From Bradyrhizobium diazoefficiens (lineage in GTDB: Bacteria; Pseudomonadota; Alphaproteobacteria; Rhizobiales; Xanthobacteraceae), in contig NZ_JAFCKW010000001.1 of the NCBI RefSeq assembly GCF_018129965.1, forward strand, positions 1 through 64,000: 64,000 bases of DNA. The letters are read 5' to 3'. The notes under the pieces are model-generated. The model did no database searches, was not told where the DNA came from, and worked only from the letters and a program-made list of their open reading frames with translations. The translations under genes and the position numbers were made by a program. Shown here one piece after another: positions 19,011 to 27,613 of this stretch. Within the stretch, counting starts at the first letter, position 1, and every line of letters begins with the position of its first letter.

Positions 19011-19646
19011 ATGCTCAACCTCGACCACATCACCGTCGCCGCGAACGACCTTGCCGAAGGCGTCGCCTATGTCGAACAGGCACTCGGCATTGCCCCGCCT
19101 GCCGGCGGCGCGCATCCGCTGATGGGGACGCATAATCACCTGCTGCGGCTGAGCGAGACGAGCTTACTCGAGGTCATCGCGCCGGACCCGCAGGCCCCCA
19201 CGCCGAAACGGCCGCGCTGGTTCGCATTGGACGATCCGCAAACGCATGCGGCGCTGGCGGTATCGCCGAGGCTGATGACCTGGGTCGTGAATACGTCGGA
19301 CATCGAGTCCGCCCTTGCAGACATCCCGCGGGCTGCCCGGCCGGCGATTACGGTCACGCGCGGCCACCTCGAATGGCTGATCTCCGTCCCGCCCGACGGA
19401 TCGATGCCGTTCGGCGGCGCATTTCCGACCGTGATCCAGTGGCCCGAAGGCCCGCACCCGGCCTCACGCATGTCCGACCTCGGTTGCGCGCTGGCGGCTT
19501 TTGAAATCCGGCACCCCGCCGCTGACACGATCCGGACGTCGCTGGCGCGCTTTCTGGACGATCCGCGCGTCCGCTTCAGCCATGCCCGCGAGCCGTCGTT
19601 TCGCGCGGTGATCCGGACGCCCTCGGGCGAGCGGGAATTGGTCTAG
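19011..19646 (+). CDS. VOC/glyoxalase-like domain protein
   Basis: A protein of 211 residues beginning MLNLDHITVAANDLAEGVAYVEQALGI, the first beta-alpha-beta unit of the vicinal oxygen chelate fold (glyoxalase-like domain 3 type), with His6 as a likely first ligand. HNHLLRLSETSLLEVIAPDP and GHLEWLISVPPDGSMPFGGAFPTVIQW continue the pattern seen in many uncharacterised VOC proteins. The substrate is unknown. The ATG at 19011 was preferred to an in-frame ATG at 18900, which lies opposite the thrC-like start. Confidence 0.75.
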   Translation: MLNLDHITVAANDLAEGVAYVEQALGIAPPAGGAHPLMGTHNHLLRLSETSLLEVIAPDPQAPTPKRPRWFALDDPQTHAALAVSPRLMTWVVNTSDIESALADIPRAARPAITVTRGHLEWLISVPPDGSMPFGGAFPTVIQWPEGPHPASRMSDLGCALAAFEIRHPAADTIRTSLARFLDDPRVRFSHAREPSFRAVIRTPSGERELV

Positions 19647-19807
19647 GCGCGCCCGGCCTACCCCTTAAAAAAAGCAAACAATTTCATATATATGAGCGAT
19701 CCCCAGGGCGTCCCGGCTCGGACCGGCGCGCCGTTCGGGGTCGGCATGGCCATGCTCACATCAACGGCATCAGCCGTGAGACGGCATTGTCACGCGACAC
19801 CATTAAC

Positions 19808-19834
19808 TTGTCTGTCGCGGCTCGCCGCTACAAT
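19808..19834 (+). promoter_or_regulatory. possible sigma-70-type promoter upstream of URC1
   Basis: CTTGTC (19808-19813) and TACAAT (19829-19834) resemble -35 and -10 boxes but are only 15 bases apart, shorter than the usual 17. They lie about 90 bases before the URC1 start. No other promoter-like pair stands out in the gap from 19647 to 19923. Low confidence. Confidence 0.25.
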
Positions 19835-19923
19835 ATGTTGGATTGATCTTGCGCCGCCGGTGGCGGCGCGACCGAGCCAGGCCCGTCCGAGCGGCGGGCC
19901 GTTGGCTTTTTGGGAGTTTGGTC

Positions 19924-21180
19924 ATGAGCCGTGCGAACCGTACCGACCACATCCGTCTCACCTCCCATCCGGAGCCGGGCCGGGCAGCCGCTTTCCCGAT
20001 CCATTGGGGCGCGGCCGATGCGCGCGCCCGCGGGCCGATCATCGGCACGGTGTCGCGCATCGGCGATCGCAACGTGATCGGCAGCCATGGCGGCTCCTAC
20101 GCGATGTACCGCGCGCTCGCCGTCTCCGCCGGCGCGCTCGATCCCATCAGGCGCCCCGACCTCACCAACACGTTTCCGGCCGCGACCATCGGCCCGTTCG
20201 AGCAATGGCGCGATCCCGCCAAGATCGTCGCGCTCGATCCCTGGGGGCATCTTGTCGCCGAGAATTTCGGCAAGGAGATCGCCGAAGGCTCCGACATCAG
20301 GCCCAGCATCGCGGTGACCCGCGCGCGGCTCGACCTGCCTGAAATCCGCGAGGCGCTGGCCGCAAAGCGGCTGCGCGCCGACGGCGAGGTCGTGCACGCC
20401 AATGGCAGCGTCTCTGTCGTGAAGATCGCGATCGATCCGGTCTGGTACCTGCCCGGTCTTGCGGAGCGTTTCGCCACCAACGAGACCGAGCTGCGGCGCA
20501 CGCTGTTCGAACAGACCGCCGGCATGTTCCCCGAACTCGTGACCCGGCCTGACATGAAGGTGTTCCTGCCGCCGATCGGCGGCACCACAATCTACATGTT
20601 CGGCGACGTGACCAAGCTGCCGGACCATCGCACCAAGATCACCTGCCGCGTGCATGACGAGTGCAACGGCTCCGACGTGTTCGGCTCCGACATCTGCACC
20701 TGCCGGCCTTATCTCATCCACGGCATCGAGGAATCCGCGCGCGGCGCGCAGGAGGGCGGGCTCGGGCTCGTCATCTACAACCGCAAGGAAGGCCGCGCCC
20801 TCGGCGAAGTCACCAAATTCCTGGTCTACAACGCGCGCAAGCGCCAGGAGGACGGCGATGCGGCTGCTGCCTATTTCGAGCGCACCGAATGCGTCGCCGG
20901 CGTCCAGGACGCGCGCTTCCAGCAATTGATGCCGGATACCATCCACTGGCTCGGGCTGAAGCGTATCGACCGCTTCCTGTCGATGAGCGACATGAAGCAC
21001 GACGCGCTGACCTCGCAGGGCATCGAGATCGTCGAGCGCGTGCCGATTCCGCCGGAGCTGATCCCGGCCGATGCCCATGTCGAAATCGCCGCGAAGAAAG
21101 CCGCCGGCTATTACTCCACCGACATCGCGCCCGAGAAGGACGTCAATGGCGTGGTCGGGCGCTCGCTGGAAAAATACTGA
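19924..21180 (+). CDS. URC1: GTP cyclohydrolase II-like protein of uracil catabolism
   Basis: A protein of 418 residues. The C-terminal half matches the GTP cyclohydrolase II fold: zinc ligands Cys247, Cys258 and Cys260 in DECNGSDVFGSDICTC (same C-x10-C-x-C spacing as RibA) and RKEGRALGEVTKF in place of the RibA RQEGRGIG block. The roughly 200-residue N-terminal extension (RIGDRNVIGSHGGSYAMYRAL, PWGHLV) is absent from riboflavin enzymes and typical of URC1. In the yeast URC route this protein is needed for uracil breakdown and is not used for riboflavin. The DUF1688 gene starts 7 bases downstream and a uracil phosphoribosyltransferase follows, which fits the URC gene set. The ATG at 19924 follows GGGAG. 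Confidence 0.85.
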   Translation: MSRANRTDHIRLTSHPEPGRAAAFPIHWGAADARARGPIIGTVSRIGDRNVIGSHGGSYAMYRALAVSAGALDPIRRPDLTNTFPAATIGPFEQWRDPAKIVALDPWGHLVAENFGKEIAEGSDIRPSIAVTRARLDLPEIREALAAKRLRADGEVVHANGSVSVVKIAIDPVWYLPGLAERFATNETELRRTLFEQTAGMFPELVTRPDMKVFLPPIGGTTIYMFGDVTKLPDHRTKITCRVHDECNGSDVFGSDICTCRPYLIHGIEESARGAQEGGLGLVIYNRKEGRALGEVTKFLVYNARKRQEDGDAAAAYFERTECVAGVQDARFQQLMPDTIHWLGLKRIDRFLSMSDMKHDALTSQGIEIVERVPIPPELIPADAHVEIAAKKAAGYYSTDIAPEKDVNGVVGRSLEKY

Positions 21181-21187
21181 TCAGGCG

Positions 21188-22426
21188 ATGACCGAGGCTT
21201 TGGAACTGCAGGCCCGCTCGCTGCTCAGTGCAGCAGCGGTTCGTGCGCGCGCCGAACAAATGCTCGTGATCGGCCTGAACGGCGCGCTCACGCATTTCAC
21301 CATCGATCTCGACCGCATGGACGGCGTCGCGGAGGCCGTGCTCGCGGTCACGCGAAAGGCCTATCCGACGCTGGAGATTCCGTTTCACGCACGATGGCGG
21401 CACTTCGTGCTCGATGGCGTCGACCGCTCGGCACGGCTGGCGGAGGCGGCATCCTGGCCGGATCGCGCCGCACGGGCGCGCGCGGAGTTCGATCTTGCCA
21501 TCGTCAGCGTGCTGCTCGATGCGGGCGCAGGTGCGGCGTGGCGCTATCGCGACGCGGTGACGGAACAAGGCATCGGCCGGTCCGAAGGGCTTGCCATCGC
21601 AAGCATCGACATGTTCGCAAGCGGACTCTTTTCCCGCGATACGCACACGCCCTTTAGGGTCGATGCGGATGTGCTCGCAAAGCTGCCGCTTGCCGCACTG
21701 ACATCCGCGTTTCAGGTGACGGACGCCAATCCACTGCTCGGCCTCGAAGGACGTACCGATCTGCTGCAGCGTCTAGGCAAGCTTGTTGCGGGGCGTCCGG
21801 ACGTTTTCGGACTGCACGACAGCCCACGGCCGGGCGGCCTGTTCGATCACATCGCTGTACAAGCCAAAGGCGGCGCCATCGCCGCGTCTGCGATCCTCGC
21901 CGCGGTACTGAACCAGCTTGGGCCGATCTGGCCGTCGCGGCTTGAACTTGCCGGCATTCCGCTCGGCGATTGCTGGCGCCATCCGGCGCTCGAGACGGAT
22001 GATACGACCACCGGTCTCGTGCCGCTGCACAAGCTGTCGCAATGGCTGAGCTATTCGCTGATCGAACCGCTGCAGCGCGCCGGCTTCGACGTCATCGACA
22101 TCGACGGCCTGACCGGACTTGCCGAATACCGCAATGGCGGGCTGTTCGTCGATCACGAGGTGCTGCGCCTGCGCGATCCCGCCGACGCTGGCCGCGCGCA
22201 TGCGGTTGATTCGCTGCTCGTCGTCGAGTGGCGCGCGCTGACCGTGGCCCTGCTGGACCGGCTTGCTGACCTCGTGCGCACCAAACTCGGCCGCACGCCG
22301 GAGACCTTGCCGCTCGCCAGCATCCTGGAAGGCGGCACCTGGGCCGCGGGCCGCGCCATTGCCTTTGCCCGCCGGCCCGATGGTTCGCCGCCGCTCAAGG
22401 TGATCAGCGACGGCACGGTGTTTTAA
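21188..22426 (+). CDS. URC4/DUF1688 family protein
   Basis: A protein of 412 residues matching DUF1688, the family of yeast URC4, which is required for uracil catabolism but has no assigned reaction. Recognisable blocks are LNGALTHFTIDLDRMDGVAEAV, FHARWRHFVLDGVDR, FDLAIVSVLLDAGAGAAWRYRD, SEGLAIASIDMFASGLFS and ETDDTTTGLVPLHKLSQWLSYSLIEP. There is no signal peptide or membrane segment, so it should be cytosolic. It starts 7 bases after URC1 (ATG at 21188), which implies co-transcription and probable translational coupling. A family B hairpin begins one base after its stop. Confidence 0.85.
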   Translation: MTEALELQARSLLSAAAVRARAEQMLVIGLNGALTHFTIDLDRMDGVAEAVLAVTRKAYPTLEIPFHARWRHFVLDGVDRSARLAEAASWPDRAARARAEFDLAIVSVLLDAGAGAAWRYRDAVTEQGIGRSEGLAIASIDMFASGLFSRDTHTPFRVDADVLAKLPLAALTSAFQVTDANPLLGLEGRTDLLQRLGKLVAGRPDVFGLHDSPRPGGLFDHIAVQAKGGAIAASAILAAVLNQLGPIWPSRLELAGIPLGDCWRHPALETDDTTTGLVPLHKLSQWLSYSLIEPLQRAGFDVIDIDGLTGLAEYRNGGLFVDHEVLRLRDPADAGRAHAVDSLLVVEWRALTVALLDRLADLVRTKLGRTPETLPLASILEGGTWAAGRAIAFARRPDGSPPLKVISDGTVF

Positions 22427-22625
22427 ACCCTCTCCCCCTGTGGGAGAGGGTGGCTCGCCGCGACAGCGGCGAGACGGGTGAGGGGTACGTCTCCGCAGAC
22501 ATATCTCTCGTTGGAGTTCGTTGAGACAGACCCTCATCCGGCGCCGTAGCCGAAGCTACGCTTCGGCATTTTTAAGAACGGCGGCCTGAAGGCCGCCTAT
22601 ACCACCTTCTCCCACGAGGAAAGAA
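22427..22625. repeat. family B repeat inside the URC cluster
   Basis: ACCCTCTCCCCCTGTGGGAGAGGG (9-base-pair stem) follows the URC4 stop directly. GGCTCGCCGCGACAGCGGCGAG follows, then a right arm, CCCTCATCCGG, and a terminal CACCTTCTCCCACGAGG. It separates URC4 from upp and may act as terminator, attenuator or RNA-stability element. Confidence 0.75.
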
Positions 22626-22644
22626 GGAAGAAAGGCATCCGATC

Positions 22645-23274
22645 ATGCAAGGCGTCACGATCGTCGATCACCCGCTGGTGCAGCACAAGCTGACGCTGGT
22701 GCGGGACAAATCCATCTCGACCAAGTCGTTCCGCGAGCTGATCAAGGAGATCGGCATGCTGTTGTGCTATGAGGTGACGCGCGATCTGCCGCTCACTGAC
22801 ACCGTGATCGAGACGCCGCTGGCGACGATGCATTCGGCCAAGATCGCCGGCAAGAAGCTGGTATTCGTGCCGATGCTGCGCGCCGGCACCACCTTCGTCG
22901 ACGGCATGATGGACCTGGTGCCGACCGCGCGGGTCGCCCATATCGGGCTCTACCGCGAGCCGCACAGTTTTGCGGCGGTCGAGTATTTCTTCAAATCGCC
23001 GTCCGATCTCAGCGAGCGGCTCGCGATCGTCGTGACGCCCGTGGTCGCCACCGCCAACACGGCCGTGGCCGCGATCGACCGGCTGAAGGAGCGCGGCGCC
23101 AAGGACATTCGCCTCGCCTGTTTGATCGCCGCGCCGGAAGGCCTCGAACGGCTGCGCGGCCTGCATCCGGACGTGCCGATCTGGACCGCCGCGGTGGACG
23201 AAGGACTCGACGCAAACGGGTTCATCCTTCCGGGCCTCGGTGATGCCGGCGACCGCGCGTACGGGACTCGATAG
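22645..23274 (+). CDS. upp: uracil phosphoribosyltransferase (URC-associated)
   Basis: UPRT makes UMP from uracil and PRPP. The 209-residue protein fits the family from [17 protein letters not shown] through [18 protein letters not shown] and [13 protein letters not shown] to the uracil-binding C-terminus [17 protein letters not shown]. The PRPP loop is unusual: it reads [11 protein letters not shown] where typical UPRTs have V-D-P-M-L-A-T-G-G-S, so the acidic residue and the glycines are replaced. Third gene of the URC cluster, 218 bases after URC4. The altered loop may mean changed substrate use; UPRT function is still the best reading. Confidence 0.85.
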   Translation: MQGVTIVDHPLVQHKLTLVRDKSISTKSFRELIKEIGMLLCYEVTRDLPLTDTVIETPLATMHSAKIAGKKLVFVPMLRAGTTFVDGMMDLVPTARVAHIGLYREPHSFAAVEYFFKSPSDLSERLAIVVTPVVATANTAVAAIDRLKERGAKDIRLACLIAAPEGLERLRGLHPDVPIWTAAVDEGLDANGFILPGLGDAGDRAYGTR

Positions 23275-23304
23275 CACAGTGATGTTAGTGCGCTGGCGGC
23301 CATG

Positions 23305-23495
23305 GCTCACCTCACCCCAGCGGGGAGAGGTCGGATTGCGCCTGGCGATGCGAAGCATCGTCCATAGCAATCCAGGTGAGGGGCTGCGGTTTCCAGAGAG
23401 ACTTTAACCCCTCACCCGGATCGCATCTTTGATGCGATCCGACCTCTCCTATGGGAGAGGTGATCCAAGTTCTGGGCTGGCACCACTTCAAACAA
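23305..23495. repeat. family B repeat between upp and the M48 protease
   Basis: Contains CTCACCCCAGCGGGGAGAGG, GCGATGCGAAGCATCG and then a 130-base block shared with 8796-8930 (CCCCTCACCCGGATCGCATC, GATGCGATCCGACCTCTCC). Both neighbouring genes point into it, so it may act as a bidirectional terminator. Confidence 0.75.
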
Positions 23496-23509
23496 AAACT
23501 CATCCAGCT

Positions 23510-24619
23510 CTAAATCTTCCCGCTGCCGCAGATCAGCTTCAGCGACTGCCACTCCTCGTCCGTCAGCAGCGGCGGGCCGCTGGCGGGGCGGTCTTCCTTC
23601 GTCATGCGCGCGAGGCGGTCTTCGGTGAGCGGATGGCTTGCCAGGATCGAGGTGAGGCCGCCGCCTTCCTTGCCGGTGATGCGGAACATCAGTTCGGCGG
23701 CGGGCTTGGGCGAGCGGCCGAGCTTGTGCATCATCTCGATCGCGAAGGTGTCGGCAGCGGTCTCGGCCTCGCGCGAATAGGATGCTTCGACCACGCTGCG
23801 CGAGGCGAAGATCACGGCGGATGAGCCGGTGACGTCGCCGAACAGGAGGCCGATCAGGAACGAGGTGCCGCCGTTGTAGATCAGCCCGCGCATGTTGTCG
23901 TAATGCTTGAGATGGCCGAGCTCGTGGGCGAGGATGCCGGCGAGTTCGTCGGGATTCTCCGCCTTGTCGAGCAGGCCCTTCAGCACATAGACCTTGCCGC
24001 CCGGGAGCGCGAACGCGTTCGGTATTGAGGTCGGCAGCACGCCCGCCGTCATGGCATCGTCATCGAGACCGGCGGCATCGCGCAGGCGGTTGACAAGCTT
24101 GACGAACGCGGTCTTCCCCGCCGGATCCTCGCAGGCGCTGCGGCCGAAGATGGTCTTGACCTGGACCTCCGAGGCATCGCCGATGCGTCGCTCGATCGGC
24201 TTCGGCACCAGCGGCGCGAGCCGGTCGGCGGCGAGCGGCACGCCGAACAGCACGACGCAGACGATGGAGACGGCGGCCGCCACTGACCAGCCGACGATTT
24301 TCGCGACGCCGCGAGGCGAGATCCGGTGCTCGTCGAGACGCATGCAGCGGGCGATGACGCTGGCGGCCAGCGCGGAATCGCGGATTTCGAGGCGCGCCAG
24401 CGGCGGCGCGGAGGTGCAGGCCAAACGCAGGATTCCGGCCGGACTGTCGGCACGGCGAATGTCCGCCCAAGCCCAGCTAACGGGCGTCCCGCCCTCCTCG
24501 GCAATCTCGAGCGCCTCGCCGAACACCAGCGTCACCTGCCGCCTGCGGCTCGACACGCCGTCGAAGAAGATGGTCGGCTTGGCCGACTGCGGGGGGGACT
24601 CAGGAGACAGCTCACTCAC
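23510..24619 (-). CDS. M48 family metallopeptidase, membrane associated
   Basis: A zinc protease of 369 residues. The N-terminal 100 residues form a small domain seen in a group of Rhizobiales M48 proteins. A transmembrane helix at about 105-130 (GWSVAAAVSIVCVVLFGVPLA) follows. The catalytic domain has the zinc motif HELGH starting at His232 and a downstream Glu ligand in SREAETAADTFAIEMM, with SHPLTEDR near the C-terminus. Pre-motif sequences NAFALPGGKVYVLKGLL are typical of M48C/BepA-like proteases. It is probably a periplasm-facing protease in envelope quality control. It lies 3 bases downstream of a DUF898 membrane-protein gene. Confidence 0.88.
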   Translation of the reverse strand: MSELSPESPPQSAKPTIFFDGVSSRRRQVTLVFGEALEIAEEGGTPVSWAWADIRRADSPAGILRLACTSAPPLARLEIRDSALAASVIARCMRLDEHRISPRGVAKIVGWSVAAAVSIVCVVLFGVPLAADRLAPLVPKPIERRIGDASEVQVKTIFGRSACEDPAGKTAFVKLVNRLRDAAGLDDDAMTAGVLPTSIPNAFALPGGKVYVLKGLLDKAENPDELAGILAHELGHLKHYDNMRGLIYNGGTSFLIGLLFGDVTGSSAVIFASRSVVEASYSREAETAADTFAIEMMHKLGRSPKPAAELMFRITGKEGGGLTSILASHPLTEDRLARMTKEDRPASGPPLLTDEEWQSLKLICGSGKI

Positions 24620-24622
24620 AGA

Positions 24623-25777
24623 TCAAAATCCCGCGACATCGAGCCCGTCGGCAAAGCCTTCGCCGAGCGCGCTTGCCAGCTCGCCGCTGCCGCGCACATC
24701 CGACGCGGCGCCGATGTTGTGCACCTCGACGGTCTCCAGCACCTTGGCCCAGATATCACGTTGCAGATAGACCCGCATGACGATGTTGATCGCAAGTGCC
24801 AGAGCGAAATAGCCGATGACCATCATCACGACCATCGGGATGCTCTTGGCGGTATGGCCGGGTTCGAACAGCTGCTCTGCCGGAACGCCGCCGAGCTGGA
24901 CGACGAGCAGGGCGGCGCCGCCCAAATAGGCGCTGAAGACGGTCGAGAGCAGCAGCCACCAGCCGATCACCTTCCAGTACACGCCGTAGAACGCGTTGGA
25001 CGGCAAGTTCGAGGACAGGCTGACGCCGCCGATGCGGATGCCGTCGAGCCACCAGCGCCACTCGCGCGCCTTGAATGCGGCATAGACAAACGGCGCTATC
25101 GGGAAGATGAGCAGTGCGATCGGGGTGAGCAGCCACAGCCACCACGCCCGCTTGAAGAAAGTCCAGCCGTCGCCTTCGAAATCGCCGGTGAGATCGCCGT
25201 AATGGGTGTGCCGCATTTTGTAGCGTTCGAGCGAGGCCTCGCGCCAGGGCAGTGCCAGGCCGAGGGTGAGGAATACCAGCAGCCCCCACGCCATGGCGCG
25301 GAACGAATAGGCCCAGCCTGATCCGTCCATCCAGAAGCGGACGCCGCGCCAGACAGTGCGCGTCAACCGGTAACGCCGGGCGCGAAAGATCGCGAACTGG
25401 CCGAAGGCGTAGAAGCTGATGAACAGCGGCGTCGAGGCAAAGCCCTGCCAGCGCTCGAACTCGATACCGACGAGGAAATAGGCCAGATAGATCGGCACCA
25501 GGATCGCGAGCGCGAACAGGAAGCCGATCAGCAGCTCCCTGGCACGGCCGGTATATTCGGCGGCGTCGCCATCGATCGCGGTGTGCGACCACAGATGACG
25601 GCGAAGATCGGTGACGAGCCAGAACCGGTAGAAGCCGAAGGTGACGAGCTCGAGCAAGGCCCCCTTCGTCACCAGTTTGCGGAATTCGGAGCGGTCGCCG
25701 GTAAATTCCACCCGCGTCGGCGGCAGCGGCGGCGGGAGCGGTTCGGAGCCGGTCGGGGCCCATTGCATGTCGTTCAC
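24623..25777 (-). CDS. DUF898 (YjgN-like) multi-pass membrane protein
   Basis: A protein of 384 residues with about six to seven hydrophobic segments. DUF898 hallmarks include an N-terminal soluble start (VEFTGDRSEFRKLVTKGALLELVTFGFYRFW), repeated R-x-R-Y/W segments (RARRYRLTRTVWRGVRFWM) and WWLDGIRIGGVSLSS. The family is of unknown function. It is followed by the M48 protease with 3 bases between them, so the two likely act together in the envelope. The start is uncertain: the GTG at 25777 has GAGG 8 bases upstream and was preferred over an ATG at 25768 and a TTG at 25813. Confidence 0.75.
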   Translation of the reverse strand: MNDMQWAPTGSEPLPPPLPPTRVEFTGDRSEFRKLVTKGALLELVTFGFYRFWLVTDLRRHLWSHTAIDGDAAEYTGRARELLIGFLFALAILVPIYLAYFLVGIEFERWQGFASTPLFISFYAFGQFAIFRARRYRLTRTVWRGVRFWMDGSGWAYSFRAMAWGLLVFLTLGLALPWREASLERYKMRHTHYGDLTGDFEGDGWTFFKRAWWLWLLTPIALLIFPIAPFVYAAFKAREWRWWLDGIRIGGVSLSSNLPSNAFYGVYWKVIGWWLLLSTVFSAYLGGAALLVVQLGGVPAEQLFEPGHTAKSIPMVVMMVIGYFALALAINIVMRVYLQRDIWAKVLETVEVHNIGAASDVRGSGELASALGEGFADGLDVAGF

Positions 25778-26139
25778 GGCGGCAACCTCGGGATGCGGAT
25801 CTGTTGCGGTCAAACTATAGATCAGAGATTAGTCGAACCCCAGGATCTGCGGGTTCGATTTAGCTCGATTTCCGTCGTTTTCTCCAACAACAGAGTGCGG
25901 CGAGTCACGTTCGTAGCCTGGATGGAGTCCCTTAGCCCGGATGGAGCGGAGCGCAATCCGGGACAGCGGCCATGGGGCCCGAATCCCGGATTTCGCTGCG
26001 CTCCATCCGAGCTAAAACACTATCCCGGTGGCAAACTCTCCCTTGCTCCGACGCCGACAACGGGCTGTAATTGCAAATCAAATACCGCAGCGCAGAATTC
26101 ATAAAAAGGCGCGCGGGGGGAGCGTCAGGGAGAACGGCC
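25778..26139. repeat. gene-free stretch with family F repeat
   Basis: Between divergent genes. Bases 25932-26015 form an 84-base inverted repeat: TTAGCCCGGATGGAGCGGAGCG at the left and CGCTGCGCTCCATCCGAGCTAA at the right, with CAATCCGGG and CCCGGATTT as inner arms. The final 100 bases before the P450 start (26016-26139) should hold its promoter, but I see no clear boxes there apart from the AGGGAG ribosome binding site. Confidence 0.65.
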
Positions 26140-27405
26140 ATGCACGGGACCATCGAGAGTTCGGCAAAGCTCGACGCATTGCGCGCGCGTGCGTCATCAC
26201 TGCCACTGGAACAGTTCGATCCGGGCGACCCCGAGCTGTTCAGAACCGATACGTTCTGGCCCTATTTCGATCGCCTGCGCCGGGAAGATCCCGTCCACTA
26301 TTGCAAGGACTCGATGTTCGGGCCGTACTGGTCGATCACGCGCTACAACGACATCATGGAGATCGAGACCAACCATGCGGTGTTCTCGTCGGCCTCCGCG
26401 CTCGGCGGCATCACCATCCGCGACCTCGATCCGGATCTGCGGCGCGAAAGCTTCATTTCGATGGACCCGCCGCGCCACGCCGCGCAGCGCAAGACGGTGG
26501 CGCCGATGTTCACGCCGACCCATCTGGACAATCTCGCCATCAATATCCGCCAGCGCTCGGCCGAGTGCCTCGACAATCTGCCGCGCGGGGAAGTGTTCGA
26601 CTGGGTCGATCGCGTCTCGATCGAGCTCACGACGCAGATGCTCGCCGTGCTGTTCGACTTTCCCTGGCCGGACCGCCGCAAGCTGACGCGCTGGTCCGAT
26701 ATCGCCACCACCATTCCCGGCCCCGACGGCGTCGTCGCGACCGAGGACGAGCGACAGGCGGAACTGGCGGAATGCGTCGCCTATTTCTCCCGGCTGTGGA
26801 AAGAGCGCATCGAGCAGCCGCCGAAGAGCGACCTGCTCTCGATGATGGCGCACAGCGATGCGACGCGCCACATGGACGCCAGGAACTTTCTCGGCAATCT
26901 CATCCTTTTGATCGTCGGCGGCAATGACACCACGCGCAACACCATGTCGGGCTCGCTTCTGGCGCTGAGCCAGCATCCGGAGCAGTACCGCAAGCTGCGC
27001 GAGAATCCGGCGCTGCTCGACAGTTTCGTGCCGGAGGTGATCCGATGGCAGACGCCGCTCGCCCATATGCGCCGTACCGCACTCAGCGACTTCTCGTTCC
27101 GCGGCAAGCAGATCAAGAAAGGTGACAAGGTCGTGATGTGGTACGTCTCGGGCAACCGCGACGAGGATGTCATCGAAAAGCCCTACGATTTCATCATCGA
27201 CCGCGCCCGCCCGCGCACGCATATCTCGTTCGGCTTCGGCATCCACCGTTGCGTCGGCTTGCGGCTTGCGGAGCTTCAGCTCAAGATTATCTGGGAAGAA
27301 ATCCTGAAGCGGTTCGACCGCATCGACGTGGTCGGCGAACCGAAGCGGGTTTATTCGAGTTTCGTAAAGGGTCTTGAAACCTTGCCGGTGAAGATTGCGG
27401 CGTAG
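26140..27405 (+). CDS. cytochrome P450, CYP153-like (first of tandem pair)
   Basis: A soluble class I P450 of 421 residues. The I-helix oxygen-activation motif LIVGGNDTTRN spans about 258-267, the ExxR is in VIRWQTPLAHMRR context, and the haem Cys371 lies in SFGFGIHRCVGLRLAE. The combination of GGNDTTRN and FGFGIHRCVG is typical of CYP153, a family of terminal alkane and fatty-acid hydroxylases also found in Rhodopseudomonas and Bradyrhizobium. No ferredoxin or ferredoxin reductase is adjacent, so electron partners must be encoded elsewhere. The ATG at 26140 with AGGGAG 7 bases upstream was chosen. It is highly similar to the next gene. Confidence 0.88.
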   Translation: MHGTIESSAKLDALRARASSLPLEQFDPGDPELFRTDTFWPYFDRLRREDPVHYCKDSMFGPYWSITRYNDIMEIETNHAVFSSASALGGITIRDLDPDLRRESFISMDPPRHAAQRKTVAPMFTPTHLDNLAINIRQRSAECLDNLPRGEVFDWVDRVSIELTTQMLAVLFDFPWPDRRKLTRWSDIATTIPGPDGVVATEDERQAELAECVAYFSRLWKERIEQPPKSDLLSMMAHSDATRHMDARNFLGNLILLIVGGNDTTRNTMSGSLLALSQHPEQYRKLRENPALLDSFVPEVIRWQTPLAHMRRTALSDFSFRGKQIKKGDKVVMWYVSGNRDEDVIEKPYDFIIDRARPRTHISFGFGIHRCVGLRLAELQLKIIWEEILKRFDRIDVVGEPKRVYSSFVKGLETLPVKIAA

Positions 27406-27441
27406 GGCGATGAGCCCGAATGACATCCGCGGGAGGCTGCG

Positions 27442-27588
27442 CCCCCTCCCCCGCTTGCGGGGGAGGGTCGGGGAGACGGTCTCTCCTCAATCGAGAGCCC
27501 CCAAGAGGAGAAAGCTCTCACCCTGCACGCGTGACGATGCTTCGCATCGCCCGGAGCGCGCCGACCTCTCCCGCAAGCGGGAGAGGTT
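27442..27588. repeat. family B repeat between the two P450 genes
   Basis: CCCTCCCCCGCTTGCGGGGGAGGG at the left and CCTCTCCCGCAAGCGGGAGAGG at the right frame a segment with GATGCTTCGCATCGCCC. Module order is similar to the copy at 12212-12378. Confidence 0.75.
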
Positions 27589-27613
27589 AGAAACCACAAC
27601 TGGAGCCACCACC

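Noticed and set aside
19924..21180. Riboflavin biosynthesis RibA
   Set aside because: The long N-terminal extension and the neighbouring DUF1688 and UPRT genes fit URC1; no other rib gene is nearby.
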